From Bactericera cockerelli (Eukaryota; Arthropoda; Insecta; Hemiptera; Triozidae), in contig CM044966.1 in NCBI GenBank assembly GCA_024516035.1, positions 1,478,296 to 1,542,295 on the forward strand: 64,000 bases of DNA. Direction: 5' to 3'. Positions 52,845 through 63,264 of the stretch are shown here, in pieces (position 1 is the stretch's first letter; each line of letters begins with the position of its first letter). The notes below the pieces were generated by a model. It did no database searches. It was given only the letters and a program-made list of their open reading frames with translations, and was not told the origin of the DNA. The position numbers and the translations under genes were made by a program.

Positions 52845-53115
52845 TATTTTTTTATTTAGAAACTCTTTATTAGTAGAACATATTTATATACAGACAAATA
52901 ATAGTAAAAGTTAAATATAAAAACACTGCCAATTATGAACACAATACTTCCTCGTAATTGTTTCACATTGTATAGGTACACTGGTACACGTGCCAATTTT
53001 GAGATTTTATACTAAATCACTTATAATTATCTCCAAAATCACTTAACCGATATTCTTCAAATTCGTATTATATAGTAGAATACTATTTCTATGAAACGTC
53101 CAGAAAGTGAAATCG
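52845..53115. mobile_element. Decayed transposon piece
   Basis: CACTGCCAATTATGAACACA, GATTTTATACTAAATCAC and GAAACGTCCAGAAAG match the 59383-60108 family. Confidence 0.6.
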
Positions 53116-53119
53116 GAGC

Positions 53120-54330
53120 AAAAAAATCTGGTGTAAACATCACACGACTTTCCTTATAGGACTAGTAGCATATAGGCTGGTGTTTATTTATCTATAACGA
53201 AGATTTTGTGCTCAGGACATCCTCTTCTGCCCAGCGTCCCTAGACAGTTGAAGCGGCTGTATCCGATCTGCGGTCAAGTGGTAGATGTCTAAAAATGGGA
53301 CATCCGAGCTGCGGTCATAGAAACATCCGAGCTGCGGTCACTAATAATATATCCTGACCCTACTATATTCTTGAGGCATGGCCTTCTGTGTATTATCCCT
53401 AACCCTACTATATTCTTGAGGCATGGCCTTCTATGTATTATCCCTAACCCTACTATATTCTTGAGGCATGGCCTTCTATGTACCTATCTTACCTAGCCCT
53501 ACTATATTCTTGAGGCATGGCCTTCTATGTATTTTACCTAACCCTACTATATTCTTGAGTCATGGCCTTCTATGTATCTTACCTAACCCTACTATATTCT
53601 TGAGGCATGGCCTTCTATGTATCTTACCTAACCCTACTATATTCTTGAGGCATGGCCTTCTATGTATTTTACCTAACCCTACTATAACAAATTTAATAGT
53701 GAATAGTCACAAAATAAGAAAAGTAAAGAGCGGTCGATTTCCGCCACTGGTGACTCAACGGTAACAGTTTGCCAGAAATAAATGTCAAATTCGTAATCAG
53801 CACCTAAAAATCATTGGATTTGATATGTCGCAACCTCTATCTAGGGTGAATAATAAAAAAGTTAGTCCAAGCGGGTCCCCCCCACAATACCATTATATTG
53901 GGGCCGGGTTCCAAAAAGTTAAAGATATCAAAAAAATGATCAGAGTGAACCCCTATTATTTTTTTAATTTGAGAAAATATTGTTCTTTAACTTTTTTGTA
54001 TCTTTAACCAATTCAAAGAAGCGGTGCTCACGGCCAATATTTGCGGCCCTGCGGCCGTAGAATGCAGCCGATTTCAACCAAAAGTTGCATGGTTCGTCTG
54101 GTGTATAACATTAATTACCATACCAAATTTCAAGTCTCTAGCTCTTACCGTTCTTGAGATATCCTGTTTCACACACAGACACACACACACACAGACAGAC
54201 GCACGGACCAATGGCTGAAAACAACTTTTTTGGTATCCTGAGGCTATGATTCGTCCAGAAATGTGAGAAGCTGGGTAGGTCAAATTTTCGACTAATACAA
54301 TACTTCCTTATTATAGGATAAGGAAAGTAA
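53120..54330. mobile_element. MITE-like element (inverted relative of 48566-49270) with inserted minisatellite
   Basis: Ends CATCACACGACTTTCCTTAT (53140) and TATAGGATAAGGAAAGT (54312). Nearly all of the 48566 element is found in reverse, interrupted at about 53160-53700. Confidence 0.7.
53341..53692. repeat. 45-bp minisatellite, about 7 units
   Basis: Unit CATGGCCTTCTATGTATTTT, ACCTAACCCTACTATATTC, TTGAGG. The unit length keeps an open frame but no start or domain context. Not a gene. Confidence 0.9.
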
Positions 54331-54402
54331 AAATATTTTTTTTACAAAAACGAACACAATACTTCCGATTTCTAATATTAGAAATTTCTCGGAAGTAAAA
54401 TT

Positions 54403-54889
54403 GTTGCAAAAAGCAAGACAAACCGTGAAACCATACTAGTTGACTCACTATTGCTGACGTTCTAGACCAAACCTTATGGCGACACAATGATAACTCATGC
54501 TTTTGAAAATCAGTATAATCAGTATAAACAGAAAAGTGAGAAGTTGTACTAGATGTACATGAATATCAGAACATACTTGGACAGCTGTTTCGAGCTTATT
54601 TGCTCTCATCAGCAGGTAATAGTTCTGAATATCCATGTCATCAACTAACCTCTCTATTTTAATCAGTATATGTGGAAAAGAGAATACTGAGCACTCTAAT
54701 TATCTTTGTCTGTATGACATTCGATAATTTATGATCAAAGCACACGAGAATTTGTACCACAACAGACACATCCTCGATATCAACATAGGCAGAAACTTGT
54801 TAGTCACCATTGGGCTTGTTCTAGAACGTCAGCAATAGTGAGTCAACCAGTATGGTTTCACCGTTAGTGATTTTCTTGCTTTTTGCAAC
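54403..54889. repeat. Inverted duplication of the carboxypeptidase-like first exon start
   Basis: Arms 54403-54466 and 54820-54889 match except for a 6-bp gap and a few changes. The right arm has the real ATG and signal-peptide codons. The left arm, in reverse, has ATG GTT TCA and then a shortened hydrophobic run. Confidence 0.8.
54516..54665 (-). repeat. Repeat K between the inverted arms
   Basis: Third copy; GCTTATTTGCTCTCATCAGC in plus orientation. Confidence 0.65.
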
Positions 54890-56829
54890 ATTTTTTTCTT
54901 CTACATCTACATCAAATACTCGTGACGATTTTGAAATTCCAATACATATAGAAAATGTTCCTGAAAAATTTACAATATTACCATCTTTAATGGTAACAAA
55001 TCGTGACAAATCTGCATATTCAACATCTGCAATGGAAAATTATTCTGACCGCTTTGATAGCCTAGTGAAACCACTTCCAATTTTAACAGTTGATGTCAAT
55101 AAGACAATAGATTTAGCCAAGTATTTGAACAACACTGAGCTGGAAAACCTTCTAATAGAGTTAGGTAAGAAGTATAGAGACATTGTGAAAGTGGTCAAGA
55201 TTGGCGAGAGCGCTTTCCACTATACTCCAATCTGGGCGGTGGAGATCACCAAGAATGTTCAGCAACCACGGGAACGTCTGAAACCCATGTTCAAATTTGT
55301 GGCGAACGTGCATGGAGATGAGACAGTGGGGTACGCCCTGATGGTAAGAGAGAGAGAGAGAACGTTCAAATATTTATTAAAAATACTTTACAACTGGTGC
55401 CACATGTGCACTTGCCTAAACGACTCAGTATACCTACATTTTTTTTTATTTCTTTCTTTTTCTTCTTTCTTTTTCTTCTTCTTATGTTCTTTGATACAGG
55501 TGGTTGTGAATTATTTTGTGAGAGCCACGTATTACATTTGTGATAATATTCTCACAAGTGATCTTAGGTATATTGAATTTGGTTTTGAAGTCTTTGAAGT
55601 GATTTGTTAGAGATCCTCTGGCTTCAATCAATAAACCTATAACTTCAATTTTTGTTGAACATTACTTTTCCCTATCCTATAAAATGAATTAAAAAATATG
55701 AAAAGTAAGAATAAAATAGACAAGGAAATGCTTGAAAACTCACAATTCAGTTACTAAAATTAACCTCAACCAGCCTCAGTGAGGCTGGGAATAGCCAGTA
55801 TCACGAGGGTTCGTTACTGCCCTTTCTGTGCTGAAACTTCTTTTTCTTTTTCCAGTGGTCTTTAACAGGCCTTGCGAACTTAAATTGATGGAAGAATTAT
55901 GCACATTGAAGAGGCTGGGTTTTATGTCTTGCGCATAAGTTTTCCATTATTTACTTTTGCTCATATAATAATAATAATGCTTTTTCTTTGTGTTATTATG
56001 TCACAATTTTAGTGGGTAGCGAAGAATCATAGGACTTTACCACTTTAATTTACAATATCTTGTATTATTTTTTTGCCTAAGATTCTGCCACTGGTCGCTG
56101 CTTCACATTAAAGCAGCTACTCATTTTTCTTCACGAGGTATGAGTGGACCCCGAACATCCAAGTACAGAGCAGAAAAAATCCTCCCCCGCTGGGAATCGA
56201 ACCCAGGTCACCATGTGTGCAATGCCCAGCGCGCTAACTTGCTCTGCCACAGTGACTACAACTTCTGCTCATATACTGTATAATCCTCCCCGCTGGGAAT
56301 CGAACCCAGGTCACCATGTGTGCAATGCCTAGCGCGCTAACTCGCTCTGCCACAGTGACTACAACTTTTGCTCATATACTGTAAAGACTATTCTATCCTG
56401 AACGATAACGGCTATTCTCAGTCAGTCAGAAAAATTAAAGAATTTTTTTTTGCCGTAACATCTAAAATAACTTGCCTTTGTCTTGCATCAGGTCTCCCTA
56501 ATTCAGTACTTAGTGTACAAGTACGGCGACAAGCAAGATCAGAGTGTGAAGAAAATCCTGGAAGAGATTGATGTCTGGATCATTCCCACCCTGAATCCGG
56601 ATGGGTTGCAAGTAGCTATAGAAGGGGATTGTGAAGGTTCCCCTATTGGATATGGCAGGACCAACGCGTATGGAAGAGACATTGACGAAGACTTCAAGAA
56701 GTTCAAGAGGTAAGAACCAGCCTATCAAGCTGGCTGATTCTAAGGGAGAACTCGGATAAGGCATCGGCATATCGGCAGCCTCCTCAACATTTCGGAGAGG
56801 TTTATCTTATATTATTATAAAGTGATTTC

Positions 56830-56874
<45 letters not shown>

Positions 56875-56887
56875 TGTGTGTGTGTGT

Positions 56888-56931
<44 letters not shown>

Positions 56932-58202
56932 TGTGTGAAATTTTTCATCTTTTATATAAAAAAATTCTTTTTCAACAGGGTTATAGAATCTGAATCATTA
57001 CCCATGAGGGCTTTCTTCAGACGTTCGAAGCATCCATTCGTTCTTTCTGGAAACCTTCAGGGTGGCGAAATAGATGTCAGCTCTCCTCCTATCGTAAAGT
57101 CTATCGCAGCCTCTCATCGTTTTGATAGTTCCGGGCCAGAAGATTTAGAACCGAATATGATACAGGACAGTTCATTCTTTGATGAATTGGGCTCTGAATA
57201 TTCTTCGCGGAATTCTATGTTCAGCGGAAAGCCAAAGTGCAAGAAAGGAAATCACCGGAATAAAAAAGGTACTTCAAGACATTGAACAAATCTTCAATGG
57301 TTTCACGGGGTGTCATATTCCTTGGGAATCTTCTCTCATAGATATATGCGTATTACAAAACTAATTATTCTTCTAACCGATGTTATTTTTTATGAAAAAA
57401 AAAAAACCGATCTCAGTAGCTAAATCGATAAGCCTGCAGAGATATAGCCGGAGGCCGCTGATTCGAGTCCCAATTTAGTAAAGCGAGTTTGAGTAATTCT
57501 GACATCATTTGGCTATTTTCATTGTCAATCTCATTTTTTTTTTTTTCTCTCATAAGTTGATATGAACTTATTAGGGGCTATGAACTTATGGTGTGAGATC
57601 ATAAAATACTCTGATCAACTACACTTCGGCATCAATTTTGGTTCTTCCTCAGGATTATCAGACTTCAACTACATTCACACGAACTGCTTCGAACTGAATC
57701 TGGAGCTGAGCTGTTGTAAGTCCCCTCTCGCTAGAGACCTGCCCTACTACTGGACTGCCAACTTGGATGCCATGCTCAACTTCATAAAGAGCACGCGCCG
57801 CGGTGTCTACGGTCTTGTGTTGGACCGTCGAGGCAGACCCGTCAAGGATGCTGTTATCCGCGTCCGGGGCATGGAGAAAAACATTTCTGTGTCGGAAGAC
57901 GGAGAATTCTGGCGGCTGTTGCTCCCCGGATTGTACGAAATTTCCGCCATGGCCCCTGCTACGAAACCCGATCACACGAGAAACGCGTTCTTCCAAATGA
58001 AACTTACGTTCGTCAGGACTTTATTCTGACTCGGATCCAGGACTTATTCGTAATGCAGCATAGGGCCGAGTGTGTGCGACTCTTATTAGGTCTCAGCTCT
58101 GAGAAGGAGAATGTTAGGGTAAGAACTGTCAAAGATGGGCACCAGGAGTTGGGCCAGAAAATGGCGGAAAGAGTAATTGAGTTATACCCTGTCCTAAATT
58201 AG
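54852..58202 (+). CDS. Secreted M14 (N/E subfamily) carboxypeptidase-like protein, degenerate active site, 1-nt frameshift
   Basis: Related to carboxypeptidases D, E, M and N, which trim C-terminal Arg/Lys in the secretory pathway. Exons are 54852-55343, 56492-56709, 56979-57268 and 57653 onward, with GT/AG sites and matching phases. A hydrophobic signal peptide (MVSPLVIFLLFATFF) is followed by the peptidase domain. Zinc motif HGDE is present (H154, E157), as are NPDG (199-202) and CFELNLELSCC with catalytic Glu 351. The substrate-binding Asn-Arg of the family's DLNRxF is D229-E230 here (DIDEDF). The third zinc His of NLHGG is Gln 264 (NLQGG). The usual GITNGAxWY stretch before the DFNY motif is absent. 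A transthyretin-like domain follows from about residue 384 (GVYGLVLDRRGRPVKDAV). The frame breaks at about 57957, where one base seems missing from the Gly-Tyr codons. As read, the protein stops at 58029 (458 aa); after a one-base shift, family-like sequence (VRQDFILTRI) continues to a stop at 58200-58202. Probably non-catalytic. Confidence 0.85.
55734..55815 (-). mobile_element. 5S-SINE fragment in intron 1 of the carboxypeptidase-like gene
   Basis: GAAAACTCACAATTCAG and CAGCCTCAGTGAGGCTGGGA. Confidence 0.5.
55965..56365 (-). mobile_element. SINE-D with duplicated head, intron 1
   Basis: Full SINE-D in reverse to 56265. A second copy of its head plus flank (GAATCGAACCCAGGTCACCA to TGCTCATATACTGTA) follows at 56280-56378. 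Confidence 0.8.
56828..56938 (+). repeat. (TG)n then (GA)n in intron 2
   Basis: Two neighbouring dinucleotide tracts, about 55 and 40 bp, between exons 2 and 3 of the carboxypeptidase-like gene. Confidence 0.9.
57405..57510 (+). mobile_element. SINE-F, diverged, intron 3
   Basis: ACCGATCTCAGTAGCTAAAT, GATTCGAGTCCCAATTTAGT and AAGCGAGTTTGAGTAATTCT. Confidence 0.65.
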
Positions 58203-58345
58203 GACGTTATAAATCTAAAAGAATCGTTGGCGTTAGGAAGAGCATCTAGCCATAGAAATGTGCCACAACCAATCAACTTCATCAAACATGAGGTTGAATT
58301 TTACCGACCCCAAGCAGGTTTGGGAAAGGCAAAGTAAAAGAAATG
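58185..58345 (+). mobile_element. SINE-E 3' tail at the end of the carboxypeptidase-like gene
   Basis: GGCGTTAGGAAGAGCATCTA and CATGAGGTTGAATTTTACCG. The shifted-frame stop (58200-58202) is at its edge, so the last codons of the long reading may come from this insertion. Confidence 0.7.
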
Positions 58346-58362
58346 TTAGACTATTTTATAAT

Positions 58363-58368
58363 AATAAA
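58363..58368 (+). promoter_or_regulatory. Candidate polyadenylation signal AATAAA
   Basis: This is the first AATAAA I noticed downstream of the carboxypeptidase-like gene, about 160 bp after the shifted-frame stop. It lies just past a SINE-E tail, so it could belong to the repeat instead. Confidence 0.25.
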
Positions 58369-58372
58369 AATA

Positions 58373-59085
58373 GTTTCAAAATTTATGCTTGACATGATGA
58401 AAAGGTAATATAGAAAAAAGAGAGAGAGAAAAAAACGAACAGAGAGGGAATAAAGAGAGGGAGAAGGTAAGAAACAAGAGAAGAGTTGACATGTGTTTTC
58501 GTTTTATCTCCCATCTGCATTTATGTTTCCTCCCTCTCAGAAAATCCCTTATCTTGACATTTTTCCCCTTTTTTCCTTCCTCTCTCACTGTTTCTATCTC
58601 TACCCCCTTCTCTTTCTTTTCTAACTATGCATCTTTCTTTCTCTCCTTCATTTCTCCTCTCCAACTCTATCCCTCTCTCTCTTCTTCATTTATCTTTCTC
58701 TTTTTCTCTCTATTTTTCTATTATCTCTCTCTCGATCTGTCTTTATCCCTTCTTCTCGATTTTCATCTTCTTTATTTCTATCTCTCTCCTTCTCTCTTTT
58801 TGTCTCTTCTTTCTATCTCTTTATCCCTCTCTCTATTTCTCTATCTCTCACTCTTTTGCTTCCTATGATAACTCTCTCCTTTGATCTCTTTAGGTTTCAA
58901 AATTTATGCTTGACATGATACAAAGGTAAGATAGAAAAAAGAGAGAGAGAGAGAAAAAAACGAACAATTTATTTCTATCTCTCTCCTTCTCTCTTTTTGT
59001 CTCTTCTTTCTCTCTCTTCTTCTACTATTTCTCTTTACATTTCTTTTTTATTCAATTCTCTCTTTCTCTTTTCACCTTCATTTCT

Positions 59086-59122
<37 letters not shown>

Positions 59123-59370
59123 CGCTCTCTCTCTCGCTCTCTCTCTCTCTCGCTCTCTCTCCAGTACCATAGGTATAATAATATATCTCTCCTATTTCAC
59201 ATCTGTCATTTCTCTCTCTCTTCCTTTGTCTCTCTCTTTCTCCAGTAACATAGGTATAATATTATATCTCTCCTATTTCATATCAGTTCTGTCATATCTT
59301 TCTCTCTCAATTGCTTCCTTCTTCTTCTCTCTCTCTCTCTCTGTCTCTCTCCCTTTCACTCTCTCTCAAC
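58373..59370 (+). repeat. Pyrimidine-rich low-complexity tract, about 870 bp, with flanking duplicate
   Basis: CT-rich DNA from about 58500 to 59370. A 68-bp segment (TTTATGCTTGACATGATGAA) occurs at 58373-58440 and 58894-58962. ATAGGTATAAT segments repeat at 59168, 59250 and 59375. No gene. Confidence 0.8.
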
Positions 59371-59382
59371 AGTAACATAGGT

Positions 59383-60108
59383 ATAAAAACACTGCCAATC
59401 ATGGACACAATACTTCCTCGTGATTGTTTCACATTGTATACAACGTGCCAATTTTGAGATTTTATACTAAATCATCTGTATCTCCAAAACCGCTAGACCG
59501 ATTTTCTTCAAATTTGTTTTAATGGTAGAATACTATTTTTCCTACATTCTAGATTCTACAAAAAATTCTGTATCGGCAAGTGGTGGACCTTGTTTTTTGA
59601 CTTTTTTGTCCAAAATTTTGGATTTTCTTAAAAATCAGATTTAAATAATAATTAATTAAAAAAAAAAAACATAATAAGCATATACATACACAATTTCATA
59701 AAAATCGGGTGTACCGTTCACAAGATATAAGCGTTTAAATAAAAAATTAGTGATCAGGCCCATGGTCTCTTCCACCCAGAACCGCTTGTACGAATTTGAT
59801 GTATTTAAAATGGGACCATCTACAGAACGTCTTCTATATGTGTGCAAAATTTCATCAAAATCCATTCAGCAGTTTCTGAGATTTGCGCGTTACAAGGAAT
59901 ATTTTTAACAGACCTACGGACCGACAGACGGACACAAAACCAAAGTTACTCAGGAGGCAATGAAACGTCCAGAAATATGAGAAAAATAAGACTTGGATGG
60001 AGCAAAAAAAAAATTGAAAACGGAGCAAAAAAAATATTTTTTCTTACAAAAACGAACATAATACTTCCGATTTCTAATATTAGAAATTTCTCGGAAGTAA
60101 AATTGACA
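59383..60108. mobile_element. Transposon with palindromic terminus, most complete copy
   Basis: From AACACTGCCAATCATGGACA to the ACTTCCG...CGGAAGT palindrome. Contains GACCTACGGACCGACAGACG. No open transposase frame seen. Confidence 0.65.
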
Positions 60109-60137
60109 ATATTAATTATATAAATAAGAAATATATA

Positions 60138-60540
60138 TACAGGGTGTCCCACCAAACTTAACACCTCGAATTACTCGGCCCCTGAAAGAGTTTTTGAAAA
60201 ATAAAAAAAATCTAGGGTACATGTGCTTAATATGCGGTTTCAGTCATGAAATTTTTTTTTATACAGGGTGGTTCAAAAGTCAGAAATTGAGGTGCTAACT
60301 TTCGATTTTTAAATGGATCGACCTGAATTTTATTTGATAATTTTACTTCTAAATGGTTCCTGAGTTATTTTTTTAAACAAAAATGCTACATACAGGGTGG
60401 TTTTTTTTCGACCATTTTTTTCTTCTAAATCATGAATAACTCAAGTTCGTTTAATTTTTTCGATAACAAGAAGAAAATGTGTTTGTGTCATAAATACACG
60501 CACTTTCAATTGGCATCCAAACAATTTTATACAGGGTGGT
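60138..60540 (+). mobile_element. Repeat Q with three internal CAGGGTG motifs
   Basis: TACAGGGTGTCCC at the start, then TACAGGGTGGTT at about 60264, 60393 and 60533. Reverse relative at 51785-52180. Confidence 0.65.
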
Positions 60541-60575
60541 TCAACAAGTGAAATAATGACTTGATTTTTTTTTTA

Positions 60576-60982
60576 CTAGCAGATGATTGGTCATTGTTTT
60601 TACAAATCAAACTGACAAGCAAACACTACGAAAGCTACCTCGTGTGGTTAGCCAGTATCTTTACACATACATCAGTCAAAGTTAACAAAGCTCCTAGGAT
60701 ATTCAGCTGATTCCTAAACTTACCTTCAGATCCTCATCAGAACTCGCTTCGCTGTCCGACAATTTCTTGTTCTTAGGGATAATAAATGTGGAAAATTAAT
60801 TAATTACTAGCAGATGATCAGTCCAACAGTCCAACTTTCTTACAAGATAGAGTACAGACACACTCACAGACTGACAAAGCAGAAAGCAAACAGTGCAAAC
60901 ACGTTCTCGTAAACGTTACAAAATTCGACAAGAAACGGTGAATCTTGAATTTAAGTAGTTGGTTTTTGATTACATTCACTAC
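60576..60982 (-). pseudogene. Distal copy of the PC4 exon 1 region, start codon lost
   Basis: About 400 bp matches the PC4 exon 1 region (50244-50640) in the same orientation. The exon equivalent is 60724-60780 and the GTAAGT donor is kept. The first codon reads ATC instead of ATG, so this copy cannot start translation at the normal place. The rest of the exon is unchanged at the protein level ([18 protein letters not shown]). A short insertion of about 25 bp lies in the presumed 5' leader near 60850. It directly follows a transposon copy (60138-60540) whose relative sits at 51785-52180 beside the inverted exon 2. Confidence 0.75.
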
Positions 60983-61539
60983 GCGTGTTTTTTTATGTAA
61001 CCAGACTTTACCAGAATTTACATTTTGGAATATTTCTGTTTTTTTATTGGATTAGGAAATTTCCCCTCCCTCCTTTCTGGTAAATTCTAGTAAAAATTAT
61101 TCCTGTTTTCGGGGAAGAGAAAAAATCTCTCTTCCATAGATTTTTACCAGAGTTTACTAGGAAATCGCCATTTTATTAATTTGTTATTGTTTGTGTTGTG
61201 ATTTATAATTTGTTGATGTCGCGTTATTTTTCAGTTCTATTATTTTATGTTTTAAAATTGTTGATCTTTTTATTACTTTAAGTTATTCTGTATTATTTCC
61301 CGATTTACTTATAAATACTGTGTATAATAAATTACTTATAAATATTGCGTATGCAATAATAATAAATAATTATATAATAAATAAATTAATAATTTGTTTT
61401 ATTTTTCTTTTCTTTTTTACAGAGGACCCATCCTAAGCCATTTTTAATTATACATATTAGATATTAGGGCAAAATCATTCAGAATTTTATTTTATGTAAT
61501 GTTTTGAAGAAAATCAGAAATTTATTGAATTGTAATTGA
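60983..61539. other. AT-rich spacer before the gap
   Basis: Repeat L (GGACCCATCCTAAGCCATTT) at 61424-61447. ATAAATACTGTGTATAATAA repeats twice. No gene seen. Confidence 0.4.
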
Positions 61540-61639
61540 NNNNNNNNNNNNNNNNNNNNNNNNNNNNNNNNNNNNNNNNNNNNNNNNNNNNNNNNNNNNN
61601 NNNNNNNNNNNNNNNNNNNNNNNNNNNNNNNNNNNNNNN
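61540..61639. other. Assembly gap (100 N)
   Basis: Exactly 100 N, the usual placeholder for a gap of unknown size. Confidence 0.99.
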
Positions 61640-61794
61640 TTTATTCTGCAGTAACTAAATGTTTGGATATTAAATATAAGTATCCTTATCCTGTTTACTC
61701 CCAAGACTTAAACTCAATTTTGTACTGTTTAAATCAAGCACAATAATTTAATCAGTGACCACTTGAGATCATAAATTTTTTATGACTGGTTCTA

Positions 61795-62015
61795 CAGAGC
61801 TTGAAAAACACCTTAGAAACACTAAAACAGAGATTGGGAACGTTAACTATTGAAAAGCTAGGGGAAGCTAGTGCAGTAAATTGAGGGTTTAGCTCGCCAA
61901 ACCCTCAATTTACTCCACAAGTGCTAATTTGACTAATCCTTTTAGAACCAATGTTCCCAATCCCTGATTTTATGTTTTTTAAGTGTTTTTGAATGTCTGT
62001 AGAACCAATCATTAG
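61795..62015. mobile_element. MITE M2, uninterrupted
   Basis: Ends CTGGTTCTACAGAGCTTGAA and its near-complement TGTCTGTAGAACCAATC. The middle is a palindrome (TAAATTGAGGGTTTAGC ... CCCTCAATTTA). Confidence 0.8.
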
Positions 62016-62430
62016 TGTTTCCTAGTAAGGCCTGTGTTCTTTAATTTATTTGTGAAAAATAATATTTTAATGTGTGTTTGTGTTTCACTATCTAGAGAAA
62101 GAATCCAATGGACCAATAATGTCTGATTTGAGTTTTTTACGTAATAGAAAGAGAATGCTATGGACATTAGCACCATCCAAGTTTTGTTAAGAAATTTCAA
62201 CTTTGTTTTGTAACATAAACAAACATACAACAATTGGTTCAATTGTCCAATAAAGGGGAAAAAATGTATATGAAATTGTCAATAAAACTTGATTAATTTT
62301 CTACTTCTGAGATTTTTATAATAGGTATTAGAAATCAAAACTATTGGAAGTTGGTACAAGATGATATATGTTAGAGACACCCCTAGCATACTGTCATTGT
62401 CACTAGATTATAGAGAAGTTCAATAGTAAA
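62016..62430. other. AT-rich spacer
   Basis: No gene seen. Confidence 0.4.
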
Positions 62431-62433
62431 CCT

Positions 62434-62662
62434 AGGCTGGTATGCAGAGACGTTTTTTCTATCCCTATAGGGTTCACTGTAGGGTGGTCTCAAGCTTGCT
62501 GTAGGGAATACTTCGACCTTGACAATTATTTATTAAAGAGACATCTGAATGCGCATGCGTACAGACACTTCAGACAAATGTCTCTGAATAACAAAATCAG
62601 CTGAAAGGACAAATGTCCCAGGCATCCCTACAGTGAGGACTCTGCATACCAGTCCTAGTCTT
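62434..62662. mobile_element. MITE with GGCTGGTATGCAGAG ends
   Basis: GGCTGGTATGCAGAG at left and CTCTGCATACCAGTCC at right. Inside, CCCTATAGG and CATCCCTACAG are partly mirrored. Confidence 0.65.
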
Positions 62663-62790
62663 TTAATCCATGTAGCATTAGGATCTGTTGGTTTGAAACC
62701 CACCCAATGCATGGATATTTCATCATTTATTTTAGAATATGAGCACATAATAATAAGAAGGAGGGCTAGGTCTTTGAAAATGCTTTAATG
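62655..62790 (+). mobile_element. SINE-B, diverged
   Basis: TTGGTTTGAAACCCACCCAA and GAGCACATAATAATAAGAAG. Confidence 0.6.
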
Positions 62791-62819
62791 CTTCTAAGCA
62801 TACAAGTTGGTACATGTAG

Positions 62820-63035
62820 AACAGAAAAAATTCTACCCTGCTGGGTATTGAACCAGGGTCCATGCAAGTCAGTGTGCATGCAATTTTTTTATCATATTTG
62901 TGCCAATCACTTTCATGATATCACAACTACTCACACTCACTTTAGTAAAATAATATACGCTGAAACCAGGATTTAAACCATCAACCACCATTTTACAAGT
63001 CAGCTGCCTTATCAATCGAGCTACTGAGGTTGGTT
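62820..63035 (-). mobile_element. SINE-D head fragment and SINE-F
   Basis: CCCTGCTGGGTATTGAACCA (SINE-D, 62820-62880). SINE-F in reverse at 62900-63035 ends ATCGAGCTACTGAGGTTGG. Confidence 0.65.
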
Positions 63036-63039
63036 TATC

Positions 63040-63260
63040 TAAGCCTATTGAATATCACCTGATCAGGTTAAAAATAGAAAATCCGTAACTATATGATTAC
63101 TTTTAGAATTATTTATCTCTAAATAGGTTATCTAACAGTGACCCTGCAATTCATTTCCCTTATGGGTCAGTGGCTTCATGCAATTATTCATAACACAATA
63201 TTTATACACTGTAACCTGTAACCATTTTGTGAATAGTTTTATGTACCTAACACACATCTG
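63040..63260. other. Spacer
   Basis: No gene or repeat recognised. Confidence 0.35.
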
Positions 63261-63264
63261 TACC

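Noticed and set aside
53468..53764. 98-aa ORF with HGLLCILPNPTIF repeats
   Set aside because: By-product of a 45-bp minisatellite inside a transposon. Its CCTAACCCTA resembles telomere repeats, but the unit is not a telomere unit.
57658..57996. 112-aa ORF on the minus strand
   Set aside because: Shadow of carboxypeptidase-like exon 4 on the opposite strand.
58491..59248. Ser/Leu/Phe-rich ORFs
   Set aside because: Translation of a pyrimidine-rich low-complexity tract.
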